Counted from the stretch's first letter, positions 26,385 through 34,530 are shown. The stretch is 64,000 nucleotides of DNA from Gilvirhabdus luticola (GCF_032583975.1 NZ_JAWHTF010000004.1), one strand, 5' to 3'. Notes: generated by a model not told the origin, from the letters alone. Numbers and translations are program-made.

Positions 26385-26881
26385 TTTAAATTATTTATTG
26401 AAATATTAGATAAGTTATAGTGTTGATTAATCAAATATGGATTTTTCCTATCAATTGATTTGATCAATTTTGATCTGTCAGTTCTAAAAAGTGTATTTAA
26501 AAATTTATTATGCATTAATCTTACCTCTGATTGCAATCGTATTGGTTTATAATAAATGCTTTTACTTGTTTGAAAGGAAAAATATTTTTGCTTCTTCGTA
26601 AACCTAGAAATATTTACATTTAAAGCATGAGGTTTAATAGGTAAGAAAATTGTTTGTGAATTAAAAAGCCCCTTTAATTTTACTTTAATGCGATTTGTAT
26701 CCTTGTAAGAAGCAACTAAATGAGTTCCTTTTTTGTTAACTCGTGAATCATTGATGTAAATTTTCAAACAATTTTTATATGCTAATAATACATGATAAAT
26801 CTGTTTATCCGTTATCCCGTAATCAACTACATGAGATTTTAATAACCTACATTTAAAAATATTAATAAGAGTATTTATCAT
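26381..26881 (-). CDS. Basic 166-aa protein, first gene of the DUF4407 operon
   Basis: Strongly basic soluble protein without signal, membrane segments or cysteine clusters apart from two Cys. The middle (HLVASYKDTNRIKVKLKGLF) and the end (RTDRSKLIKSIDRKNPYL) are rich in Lys/Arg/Asn. No family recognised; the charge would suit nucleic acid or membrane-surface contact. It overlaps the DUF4407 start by 4 bp, which supports its being real. Confidence 0.5.
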   Translation of the reverse strand: MINTLINIFKCRLLKSHVVDYGITDKQIYHVLLAYKNCLKIYINDSRVNKKGTHLVASYKDTNRIKVKLKGLFNSQTIFLPIKPHALNVNISRFTKKQKYFSFQTSKSIYYKPIRLQSEVRLMHNKFLNTLFRTDRSKLIKSIDRKNPYLINQHYNLSNISINNLK

Positions 26882-27179
26882 TATAAAAGCTTAACTCTTT
26901 AAGAATTAGTGAACCCGGTTTTATATCAATTTCATATATGAGCATAGCCTGATACATTTTGAGAAATAGGGAAAGTATTTAAGGTCAAACGGTATATAAC
27001 AGATAAATTGATATATATGTCCTTAAATTTCATAATCTGAATGGTTAACTTAAATATCTTAAAACTTGCATTAAGTTAATAATAATATCGATAAGGTGTT
27101 TATTTAATTGGCTTTAACAAAATTGTAATTATCAACTTTTAGCATAAATCGAAAATATTGATTGAATTAAAAATTTAAT
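26882..27179. other. Intergenic stretch upstream of the DUF4407 operon
   Basis: 298 bp, very AT-rich, with no convincing ORF on either strand. It must hold the promoter of the minus-strand DUF4407 operon and the end of the lipoprotein gene on its right. The nearest thing to a -7 box is a TATACCGTTTG-like sequence on the minus strand near 26983-26993, which has one base too many in the spacer. No terminator hairpin seen. Confidence 0.4.
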
Positions 27180-27866
27180 TTATTTGCGCATATCTTGGAC
27201 TAACTGTTTCGTTGCCCCTCGCATGAATTCCTCTAAAACATTTCGTTCTATGCTTTCATAAGCTTCGTTCTTCCCCTTTTTAAGGCGCTTTAGTCTTTTT
27301 TTTAGAGATTCATTTATCATACAACCATTTCCATCAGTACATGGCGCATAATTAAACTTATACGTTCCCGCAAATTCATTATTATCTATTAAAACCACTT
27401 TATACTCTACTGCAGCTCCGTATTGCTTATACGGGTTGCCCAATAAACCTGATTTACCTTTTTCAGTGATATACTTATTTGTTTCATAGATGACTTTAGA
27501 ATCGATATCTATAAGTTCAATAATCAATTCAGTATCTGTTTTATCTTTGAGCTTTGAGTAATCAACTGTATTTTGATTATTGGCAACAACTTGGTTGAAC
27601 AAATTTCGGTCTCGTACAATAAACCCTTGACTTAACAGCTCTTTTTCAATAGCACTATACAAGTAACTAATATCTTCCTCTTCAGTAGCTTCATTAGATG
27701 ATGTGGGGGTCCTTAAAACTACTTTTGGGTTTTTGTTTTTAGCCAAAAACTCTGATAACCTGTTTGTAGTAAAAATTTCATTTTGAGATGGGGTAAACTT
27801 TATATACTGCGTTGAACAACTGGAAAAAAATAAAATAATTACCAGATAAAATATTGAATATCTCAT
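27180..27866 (-). CDS. Lipoprotein, probable target of the adjacent two-component system
   Basis: 228 aa. Signal IFYLVIILFFSSC with the lipobox Cys at 17. The body has KNPKVVLRTPTSSNEATEEED and ISYLYSAIEKELLSQGFIVRDR, which resembles the nucleotide-free alpha/beta fold of curli-assembly-type lipoproteins, but the match is weak and I do not name it. A short CTDGNGC loop lies near residue 180. A perfect palindrome and a -7 box lie upstream (27896-27940), and the response regulator gene ends 200 bp away on the same strand. Confidence 0.65.
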   Translation of the reverse strand: MRYSIFYLVIILFFSSCSTQYIKFTPSQNEIFTTNRLSEFLAKNKNPKVVLRTPTSSNEATEEEDISYLYSAIEKELLSQGFIVRDRNLFNQVVANNQNTVDYSKLKDKTDTELIIELIDIDSKVIYETNKYITEKGKSGLLGNPYKQYGAAVEYKVVLIDNNEFAGTYKFNYAPCTDGNGCMINESLKKRLKRLKKGKNEAYESIERNVLEEFMRGATKQLVQDMRK

Positions 27867-27895
27867 GGTTTAAGATTTATTTGATTATTAATAAT

Positions 27896-27940
27896 CAAAC
27901 GTAATACTTAAAATCAAAAATTAGTTACGGGTTTCCGTAA
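27896..27940 (-). promoter_or_regulatory. Promoter -7 box with a palindromic operator upstream
   Basis: On the minus strand TACGTTTG (27903-27896) fits the Bacteroidota -7 box TAnnTTTG, 30 bp before the lipoprotein ATG. No TTG -33 box is found at the usual distance. Instead a perfect inverted repeat TTACGG-GTTT-CCGTAA lies at 27925-27940, centred about 43 bases upstream of the expected transcription start, where NarL-type activators often bind. Activation by the neighbouring response regulator is inferred. Confidence 0.6.
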
Positions 27941-27945
27941 GAACA

Positions 27946-27984
27946 AAAAACTCTGCATCATATAATGCAGAGTTTAGTTTTTTA
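27946..27984 (-). terminator. Terminator of the histidine kinase/response regulator operon
   Basis: Hairpin with a 9-bp stem ACTCTGCAT/ATGCAGAGT (27950-27958 and 27965-27973) and a 6-base loop. Runs of A on the left and T on the right give U-tracts in either direction, so it could work both ways. Confidence 0.8.
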
Positions 27985-28046
27985 AAAAATCCTCCCTATG
28001 GATTAATTAATAGCATTCAATAATAGTTCTTTTTCAAATGATATCC

Positions 28047-28062
28047 TTACGGGTTTCCATAA
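28047..28062. promoter_or_regulatory. Second, imperfect copy of the operator
   Basis: TTACGG-GTTT-CCATAA, one base off the perfect palindrome at 27925-27940 and with the same GTTT spacer. It lies directly after the response regulator stop and about 160 bp upstream of the lipoprotein promoter. Confidence 0.5.
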
Positions 28063-28066
28063 GTTA

Positions 28067-28732
28067 TTAAATCAATCCGATATCCTTTACAATGGCAACC
28101 AAATGAATGGCATTATTAGCTTTAAATTGAATGCGCAGTTTATTTAATCTTTTTTCAATTGAACTCAAGCTACTAGGCTTGATATTCTGCTTTTTAAATT
28201 GTTGGCTAATTTCTTCTTGTGAATATCCATTTGCCAAATTTTTTAATAAAAGGATATCAAAATCATCAATTTCAAGGGCATATTTATTACTTAAAACATG
28301 TGAAACCTGTGGAGAAAGATAGCGCTCATTATTATAAACTTTTTGAATGGCACTGGACAACTCTATTAAGCCACGCCTACCTTTACACACATATGCTTTA
28401 ACGCCATGCACGTTAATCAAAGTTCGTACTTTATGAAGTCGGTCTTCTATACTGTAAACAATGATTGGTAAATCTGGTGATATGTTTTTGATTTCTTGTA
28501 TTAATAACTCTCCTGTAGGAAATTTTTGTTCACGATGGTCTGCTTTAAAGGAGAGGTCGGTAATGAGTAAATCAAATGGCGTTTTATCTAAAAGTCCTTT
28601 CTTTATACGCAAATAGGCATCATCACAATACTGTACTTGTTGTACATTTTTTATACCTAAACTATCAATTACAGTAAGTACTCCTAAATGAATACTTCCT
28701 AAATCGTCTGCAACTAGTACTTTATTAAACAT
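28067..28732 (-). CDS. NarL/FixJ-like response regulator
   Basis: 221 aa. Receiver domain with acidic pair VADD (D9, D10), phosphoacceptor D59 (LLITDLS) and K near 117 (YVCKG). C-terminal HTH at about 155-221 (ANGYSQEEISQQF, then SSIEKRLNKLRIQFKANN) of the LuxR/GerE type, somewhat divergent. It follows the histidine kinase by 2 bp, so the two form a pair. Likely targets are the palindromes at 27925 and 28047. Confidence 0.9.
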   Translation of the reverse strand: MFNKVLVADDLGSIHLGVLTVIDSLGIKNVQQVQYCDDAYLRIKKGLLDKTPFDLLITDLSFKADHREQKFPTGELLIQEIKNISPDLPIIVYSIEDRLHKVRTLINVHGVKAYVCKGRRGLIELSSAIQKVYNNERYLSPQVSHVLSNKYALEIDDFDILLLKNLANGYSQEEISQQFKKQNIKPSSLSSIEKRLNKLRIQFKANNAIHLVAIVKDIGLI

Positions 28733-28734
28733 TG

Positions 28735-30387
28735 TTAAATTTTAATCATAGCTTTAAAACCATTATTTAATTTTGTTTCAAAAGTAATTGTTCCTTTTAA
28801 GGATTGAATACGGTTTTCCGTATTCTGTAAACCATTTTGCTTTTTTAAAGTTGTCCCTACTCCGTTATCAGAATAATTAATATAAATGTTTGAGCCTGTC
28901 TTTTTAAATGTTAGTACCACTACAGAAGCCTGACTGTGCTTTTTCATGTTGGTCATGAGTTCTTGTAATACTCTGTAAATAGCAGTTTTTTTCAAATCTG
29001 AAATTGATTCCCAGTCAATGGACTGAAACCCTTTAGTAATAACATTAACATTTTGATCATTATATGCCAATAACATATCACTTAAATTCTCTTTAAAGTT
29101 TTGAGTTAAATCAATGAATTGGTTTTCTCTTGAAATATCCCTCGTGCGCTCGTAAATATGTTCTAAATGATCCAATACCTCATCATTGTTCTTGTTAGTA
29201 CTTTGAAGTTTATTCATCACCTGATAAACATCGTTGGCTACTTCGTCATGAACTTTTTTAGAAATTCGAGTTTCTGTATGGTAAACTTGCTCTAAAGTTT
29301 GTTTTTTATGTCTTGACTTCAATAGGAAGTATAAAAAGATTGCCACAATGAATAGTAATAGCAGTACTCCTTGTGCTATAATTGTTTTTCTTTTTTGTAG
29401 TTCCTTTTCTAATTCACTTTGTTGTGCTTTTTTGACATATTCGTTATATTCATATTTGCTAGCTGCGTATTTATTTTCTTGTAGTTGTTTGTCAAGGGCT
29501 ATACTATCTAAAATCTTCTTATATTCTTGTAATTCTTCATTACCGTCTAAATCTATAATAATGGACAGCGCTTGCTCAATAGATTTTGAATCATGATTTA
29601 ATCTCGCTAATTCTAAAGCTTTATTTGAATAATTTAATGCCTCGACCTTATTGCCCGTTTTTTTATAATGCTCTGCTATATGAATATAGCTCGTTAGGAT
29701 ACCTATAACGTGCTCAACTTTTGTTCTGAATAATAATCCCTTCTCTAAATTTATTAATGCTTCAGGATCGTTATTTTTTGACTGAACAAATCCCAAATTA
29801 TCTAAAGCACGTCCTGCATTTAAAGTGTCTTTTTTATTGATGAAATAATTTTTAACCTTTCGTAATTCTTGAATTGCCAGATCAAATTTTTGCTGCTCTC
29901 TATAAACATTGGCCTTATTGTTTAAAACATTAACAATGTGCATAGAGTCAATGGCAACATTTAATACTTTATTGTAATAATTTAAAGCCTTTGCATAGTC
30001 TTTGAAGTCTCTATAAATAATACCTAATTGATTATATAAACCAATTCGAGGTTCAATCAATGTATCCGCTCCATGAAGTCCATCCAAATAATTTAATGCT
30101 TGTATGACAGAGTTTTCACTATCATAAGGTGAACCAAGCTTACTTTGAATCACGGCCATATACCTTAAATCAAGAATTGCACGAAGCGTGTCATTTTTTA
30201 ATAAACTTTGTTTTTTATGTTCTTCAAAGAAAATATAGGCATCTGTTAAATCACTGCTGGTATTAGGTTTTATAATTAAGTTGTAGTAATAGTTTGAACT
30301 GTCTTTATTCTGTTGAGCATTTAAATTGCTCATACAAAAATTGAAAACTACACATAAAAAGAGGAATGGTATCCAAATTGATTTCAT
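28735..30387 (-). CDS. TPR-containing sensor histidine kinase
   Basis: 550 aa. Signal peptide, then a periplasmic TPR region at about 60-280 (YNQLGIIYRDFKDYAKALNY and similar units), a coiled coil, one membrane helix at about 335-353 (GVLLLLFIVAIFLYFLL), a HisKA_3-type box RISKKVHDEVANDVYQ with His near 378, and HATPase_c with QELMTNMKKHSQA near 474 and DNGVGT, GLQNTENRI. This is the common Bacteroidota periplasmic-TPR kinase type; the input signal is unknown. It lies 36 bp after the small proline-rich lipoprotein gene. Confidence 0.92.
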   Translation of the reverse strand: MKSIWIPFLFLCVVFNFCMSNLNAQQNKDSSNYYYNLIIKPNTSSDLTDAYIFFEEHKKQSLLKNDTLRAILDLRYMAVIQSKLGSPYDSENSVIQALNYLDGLHGADTLIEPRIGLYNQLGIIYRDFKDYAKALNYYNKVLNVAIDSMHIVNVLNNKANVYREQQKFDLAIQELRKVKNYFINKKDTLNAGRALDNLGFVQSKNNDPEALINLEKGLLFRTKVEHVIGILTSYIHIAEHYKKTGNKVEALNYSNKALELARLNHDSKSIEQALSIIIDLDGNEELQEYKKILDSIALDKQLQENKYAASKYEYNEYVKKAQQSELEKELQKRKTIIAQGVLLLLFIVAIFLYFLLKSRHKKQTLEQVYHTETRISKKVHDEVANDVYQVMNKLQSTNKNNDEVLDHLEHIYERTRDISRENQFIDLTQNFKENLSDMLLAYNDQNVNVITKGFQSIDWESISDLKKTAIYRVLQELMTNMKKHSQASVVVLTFKKTGSNIYINYSDNGVGTTLKKQNGLQNTENRIQSLKGTITFETKLNNGFKAMIKI

Positions 30388-30423
30388 TCCTCTAAAATAA
30401 CAACTATTTTCTAGTTACAATCA

Positions 30424-30579
30424 CTAACCTCCTGACGGCGGTGGTGGAGGTGGTATTATAGGTGCATCCTCATCGTTTAGGACAGGAGGAGATGTTCCAT
30501 CATCAATATTTTGAGGTTCACATGAATACACTCCAATATTGAGAAATATTGCAAATAATATTAAAACTATTTTTTTCAT
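30424..30579 (-). CDS. 51-aa proline-rich lipoprotein leading the two-component operon
   Basis: Start ATG 30579 gives MKKIVLILFAIFLNIGVYSC, a clean lipoprotein signal; the longer frame from 30645 adds residues before it. The mature 32 residues are acidic and end in a run of seven prolines followed by SGG. It lies just upstream of the TPR kinase on the same strand. It may be the ligand or brake of the TPR sensor; this is inference from position only. Confidence 0.6.
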   Translation of the reverse strand: MKKIVLILFAIFLNIGVYSCEPQNIDDGTSPPVLNDEDAPIIPPPPPPSGG

Positions 30580-30605
30580 TTTATTCTTATTAAAAATTGG
30601 ACAAT

Positions 30606-30728
30606 AGTGTTGCTGTTGGGTTTTTACCCAAGCGTCTGGTTGCATTGCAACACTTTTAAAATTTGAAGAGACGTCTCTCTTTTTTGGGAAGTATGGAGTG
30701 CAGAAGTAAAGAAGTATAACTACTTCCC
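30606..30728. promoter_or_regulatory. Cluster of inverted and direct repeats upstream of the two-component operon
   Basis: Outer arms AGTGTTGC (30606-30613) and GCAACACT (30647-30654) enclose a perfect hairpin TTGGGT-TTTT-ACCCAA (30616-30631). A 12-bp palindrome AGAGACGTCTCT lies at 30667-30678. GAAGTA occurs three times between 30688 and 30716, with the inverse TACTTC at 30721. No -7 box is obvious. The hairpins would lie in the 5' leader of the small lipoprotein transcript. Confidence 0.5.
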
Positions 30729-30853
30729 AGATTGTACAACTTTACTTTGCAACTCCCTGTTATTACCTTGATCAAATCTAATTGCCTGAAGGGCTATTGA
30801 TTTTATCAAATCTGAAGTAAATAAAATGAGATGTTGTTAGAATGATTGGAAAG

Positions 30854-30899
30854 CTATTGGAAAAAACTAGGAAAATAATTTCCATAGTTTTTCCAATAG
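30854..30899. promoter_or_regulatory. Long imperfect palindrome before the putative membrane regulator
   Basis: Arms CTATTGGAAAAAACTA and TAGTTTTTCCAATAG face each other around GGAAAATAATTTCC (centre near 30876), with one extra A in the left arm. A further TTGGAAA half site precedes it at 30846. It is 38 bp upstream of the plus-strand gene at 30937 and is a good operator candidate, perhaps for autoregulation. Confidence 0.6.
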
Positions 30900-30936
30900 A
30901 ATTTGTAGTTTTATATCAATAGAAAATTATAACTGG

Positions 30937-31626
30937 GTGTACAAAAATGTAGTCATTAAGGCATTTGAAAAGGGAAAGAATGAAATTCCAGGCAATAGTA
31001 GTAAAACGAATATTTCAAATCATATTTCTGATGTTTTATTGAATGATTATAAGTATCCGTTGAGTGCAAGAAGTTTACGGAATTTGTTTGATGCTTCAAA
31101 AACCTGTGATGAAGCAACAGACATAAATATCAGTTCTGACCATACTAAAATTTTATGTCAATATTTAGGGTATAAAAGCTATTCTGACTTCTTAATAGAG
31201 AATCCTGATAAAATTAAATCAGAAAAAAATAAAGGTGCTGGGGGTTTTCTCAAAAAAAATAAATTAACCATTCTTATATCCGTTATAACTATTATTGTAA
31301 TCTATTTTATTACTTCAATTAATAAACAGAGATGGATGATTTGGCAAGAAGATCATTACGTTGAGGTTTCGTTTGATGCAGAAAAATATTCAATGTCTCA
31401 AATGAAATTATATAATAAAGACCGCATTAATGATTTTAGAAAAATTAGAGTAAATTGTGAAACCGAATTTTTTAACTCGACAGGTGAAGTTAAAATTTGG
31501 TATGGTAAGAATAGTAATGGAGAATTGGAATATTTTACTGCATTTGGTCTTCACCCAGAGACTGGTAAAACATTGAAAGAAATCACTACATATATGATTA
31601 AAACACATATTTGTGGTTCATATTGA
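30937..31626 (+). CDS. Putative membrane-anchored regulator with an HTH-like N-terminus
   Basis: 229 aa from a GTG; no ATG is available upstream, but the frame continues to an ATA codon at 30919 (IENYNW), so the true start may be non-standard. Residues 1-90 (SNHISDVLLNDYKYPLSARSL, then CQYLGYKSYSDFL) resemble a DNA-binding-like domain common in Flavobacteriia. One membrane helix lies at 110-128. The C-terminal 100 residues are extracytoplasmic. The layout suits a one-component membrane regulator. It is divergent from the two-component operon. Confidence 0.5.
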   Translation: MYKNVVIKAFEKGKNEIPGNSSKTNISNHISDVLLNDYKYPLSARSLRNLFDASKTCDEATDINISSDHTKILCQYLGYKSYSDFLIENPDKIKSEKNKGAGGFLKKNKLTILISVITIIVIYFITSINKQRWMIWQEDHYVEVSFDAEKYSMSQMKLYNKDRINDFRKIRVNCETEFFNSTGEVKIWYGKNSNGELEYFTAFGLHPETGKTLKEITTYMIKTHICGSY

Positions 31627-31913
31627 AAACTCAATTATATGTTGAAATATAAAAGTTGTATGGATTTTGATTTGTTATTATTATAATTAAAAATCTTGAC
31701 TTACTTAAATTAAAAAAGGCTTTTTAATAGTGGTTTTTAAGGTTTACTTTTCAAGGTAATTTCATTTTCTTATTTTATTTCTTAAAATTGTTATAGAAAT
31801 AAGGGAATCCATAAAACAAATAGACAATCATTTCATAAATTTAACCTTGTAATAAAGCTAATTGAACTTAAGGTGTTTAATTAATTGATATATTGCAGTT
31901 TATATATTATGTC

Positions 31914-33329
31914 ATGAGATTAATTGTTAAATTATTACCGGTATTATTTATTTCTTTGTCAATTACGACTTATGCACAAGTACAGATTGGGTCGGATTTA
32001 GTTGGTGAGACTGTTAATGATTATTTTGGAAAACAAGTAAAGATCTCCAATGATGGAAATATTTTGGGTGTAATAAGTGCAGGCAGTAATGGAAATGTAC
32101 ATGTGTATCAAAATGTTGGAGACAATTGGGTTTTATATGGAACTGATTCTGAAGGCAACCATTTTGATGGACTAGATGCTTCAGGCATTAACTTTTCAAA
32201 CAATGGTAATACTTTAGCTATTGGTGGTGAAGAAAAAGCTTGGGTTTATACATATGAGTCAGGTATATGGACTTTAAAAGGATCAGAAATACTTAATAAT
32301 ACATCAGATTTAAGTTTTGGTAAGGGTGTCTGTCTTTCGGAGGATGGCAATATTATTGCCGTGAGTACACCTACCTATGTGCCTCCTTCAATGCGTCGTG
32401 GAAATATACCTCCACCCAATTATCATGGGATGGTACAAGTTTTTAAATTTGAATCGGGGTCTTGGAATCAAATAGGAGATGATATCATTGCAAATGCTTT
32501 TGACAGGTCTGCAGAAAGCTTTAGTCTATCTGCTGATGGCAACATTGTCGCCATAGCTAACTATTTTTCCATAAGGGTATATGAAAATATCTCTGGGGAT
32601 TGGACTATGAAGGGTAGTGAGATTATCGGGATCGATAATTATTCTAAAAGTGTTAGTCTTTCATCGGATGGGACAACTTTAGCTTTTGGGGATCCTTCTT
32701 ATTCAAAAAGGGGGCAAGTTCGTATTTATAAATTTATATCAAATAATTGGGTTCAAGTTGGAGGTGACATTCTTGGTATAAGCAACTGGGATTTTGCTGG
32801 AAATTCAGTCAGTATTTCTTCAGATGGAAATGTGGTCGCAATAAGTTTTACTGGGGATGATACTAATGGTGATGATTCTGGGCAGGTCAAAATTTATAGT
32901 TATATATCAGGATCCTGGACTCAAATTGGAAGTAGCCTTAACGGAGAAGCATCATTAGATAGATTTGGTTATTCATTAAATTTATCATCCGATGCTACTG
33001 CCCTTGCAGTTGGAACTCCTTATAATGATTCGAGCGGTGATGATTATGGTAAGGTAGAGGTATATGAGTTGAGTTCCTTATTGTCTTCAGATGATAAATT
33101 AGATCTTTCAGATTTCAGGTTATTTCCTAATCCTGCAAAAAATGAATTTACTATCCAGATAAAAGAAGGATTAGAATTACAAAGAGTGAATATTTACAAT
33201 AGCCTGGGTCAGTTATTATATATATTTAATAAAAATACTATTAATATTTCAGAATTTTCAAGAGGTATTTACTATGCTGAAATTATAACTGACAGGGGGA
33301 AATCTACTAGAAAGCTTGTAGCTAATTAA
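31914..33329 (+). CDS. Secreted repeat protein with a T9SS sorting domain
   Basis: 471 aa from ATG 31914; a TTG at 31893 lies upstream. Signal MRLIVKLLPVLFISLSITTY ends before AQ. The body holds about seven 50-residue repeats with SxDGNxxAxS and VxVYxxxxGxWxxxG patterns (FG-GAP/WD-like beta propeller). The C-terminal 75 residues (FRLFPNPAKNEF, VNIYNSLGQLL, RGIYYAEI, KLVAN) are a type A sorting domain for secretion by the type IX system and anchoring or release at the surface. Apparently monocistronic. Confidence 0.9.
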   Translation: MRLIVKLLPVLFISLSITTYAQVQIGSDLVGETVNDYFGKQVKISNDGNILGVISAGSNGNVHVYQNVGDNWVLYGTDSEGNHFDGLDASGINFSNNGNTLAIGGEEKAWVYTYESGIWTLKGSEILNNTSDLSFGKGVCLSEDGNIIAVSTPTYVPPSMRRGNIPPPNYHGMVQVFKFESGSWNQIGDDIIANAFDRSAESFSLSADGNIVAIANYFSIRVYENISGDWTMKGSEIIGIDNYSKSVSLSSDGTTLAFGDPSYSKRGQVRIYKFISNNWVQVGGDILGISNWDFAGNSVSISSDGNVVAISFTGDDTNGDDSGQVKIYSYISGSWTQIGSSLNGEASLDRFGYSLNLSSDATALAVGTPYNDSSGDDYGKVEVYELSSLLSSDDKLDLSDFRLFPNPAKNEFTIQIKEGLELQRVNIYNSLGQLLYIFNKNTINISEFSRGIYYAEIITDRGKSTRKLVAN

Positions 33330-33332
33330 ATT

Positions 33333-33386
33333 ATGAAATACTTTTTATTTTTGATTAATACGATTATTCTCTTCTCTTGTGAATAG
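33333..33386 (+). pseudogene. Possible decayed lipoprotein start (17 codons)
   Basis: ATG at 33333, three bases after the previous stop, encodes MKYFLFLINTIILFSCE and then TAG. This is a complete lipoprotein signal with the lipobox Cys, cut one residue later. No continuation in another frame is apparent. It is either a remnant of a lost lipoprotein gene or chance. Confidence 0.3.
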
Positions 33387-33512
33387 CTCTTTGAATTTAA
33401 TTAATTTTAGATAAAATATAAAAATGAGTTATTGGTGAAGAATTGTGCTATTATTTTCCATGTTGTTGTTGATTTGGTGTTATCTCGTACATAGGGTCAT
33501 TTTCTTTTGTGT

Positions 33513-33547
33513 TATTAAAAAAGGGTAACACATTTCTGTATTACCCT
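33513..33547 (-). terminator. Hairpin terminator for the minus-strand integration module
   Basis: Stem AGGGTAA/TTACCCT (33522-33528 and 33541-33547), loop 12 bases; an A-run at 33514-33521 gives the U-tract on the minus strand. It lies about 75 bp downstream of the 133-aa gene. The rest of 33387-33621 shows no gene. Confidence 0.6.
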
Positions 33548-33621
33548 GTGGTTAATAATTTCAATAAATAATTACCTCTATCTATTGTTAAGGTCTTAAG
33601 ACAATATTCAAATTTATTGAA

Positions 33622-34023
33622 TTAAAATTCTACATAATCTCCGTCGAATACTTGATCTTCAGAGTTAGCAAAAAATATTCTTCTTTCTATAACTCCATTG
33701 ATAGGACTAACATCTATGATATTAGATAAAATGTCATCAACATATCTTGATTCTTTAAACTCAATATGCTGGAAATTTAGAAACTCGATATATTCTTGAT
33801 AATTCAATAGATCTAATGTGGATTTCTTTTCGGGAGCATCCAAACTTAATTGTTTTTGGGAATACAAATCGAATGTTCTTGGAAAATGCTTTTTACTTCG
33901 TGGAATCACTTTGACATGTAAAGATTCGAAGACTTTCTCTTTATTTTGAATATACTTAATTCCTTTGTTCTCCAAATACTCAATAAATTCTGGATAATTC
34001 ATTTTGTTTAATTTTTTTTTCAT
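33622..34023 (-). CDS. 133-aa protein with an internal duplication
   Basis: Two related halves: MNYPEFIEYLENKGIKYIQN near residues 8-27 and LNYQEYIEFLNFQHIEFKES near 73-92, each followed by a short beta-like segment. Soluble; N-terminus basic, C-terminus acidic (VFDGDYVEF). No family recognised. Last gene of the integration module, 29 bp after the Rep-like gene; probably an element-specific protein. Confidence 0.5.
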   Translation of the reverse strand: MKKKLNKMNYPEFIEYLENKGIKYIQNKEKVFESLHVKVIPRSKKHFPRTFDLYSQKQLSLDAPEKKSTLDLLNYQEYIEFLNFQHIEFKESRYVDDILSNIIDVSPINGVIERRIFFANSEDQVFDGDYVEF

Positions 34024-34052
34024 ATGTTAAAGTTTTAATTAATATTAAATTC

Positions 34053-34427
34053 TTACTTTTTAAATCTTATGTCATAAAAGGAAGTTCTTTTCCAAAAACC
34101 TTTTGTGATATAATAGGCAATGTCTCTTATACTCTTGACCTCCTCTAAAAAGCTAACTGCCTTCATATTAACACCCAGTTCTCTTGCCAATCTTTCCCTT
34201 GAATAGTTAGAATCAGAGTCAATTAAAAGGTGTACATGGGTCATGTTATCATTCTTATCATCTTCTATGGAAAAAAACAATTTATTCATACCCTTTTGTT
34301 TAATTAAGTTATCCATCATCTTCTTAGTATTAAATTCTGTTAGTTTGTAATGACGTCTTATAGTGGCATTATAAGTCCAATTTGCAGAACCTATCCATTT
34401 CCCATAATCTTTACATTTAGTTACCAT
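34053..34427 (-). CDS. Small Rep/HUH-like replication or mobilisation protein
   Basis: 124 aa from ATG 34427; a TTG at 34490 would add 21 residues. THVHLLIDSD fits the HUH motif (two His separated by a hydrophobic residue) and IAYYITKGFWK near the end fits the Tyr/Lys motif of single-tyrosine Rep proteins (YxxK). Rolling-circle Rep proteins nick one strand at the origin. At this size it would be a minimal Rep domain and could be a remnant or a partner of the element's excision. Call is from motifs only. Confidence 0.45.
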   Translation of the reverse strand: MVTKCKDYGKWIGSANWTYNATIRRHYKLTEFNTKKMMDNLIKQKGMNKLFFSIEDDKNDNMTHVHLLIDSDSNYSRERLARELGVNMKAVSFLEEVKSIRDIAYYITKGFWKRTSFYDIRFKK

Positions 34428-34530
34428 TATTTTAAATTTGTTCACTATTAGACACAACGGGGTTAATACCTTTATGATCCCTTTTTTCAATTATTTATAC
34501 ATTAACTTTAGAATTTCTCCACAGTTAATT

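Noticed and set aside
28807..28824. Perfect palindrome AATACGG-TTTT-CCGTATT resembling the operators at 27925 and 28047
   Set aside because: It falls in the coding sequence of the kinase ATPase domain (TENRI), where codons dictate the bases; spacer differs; not counted as an operator.
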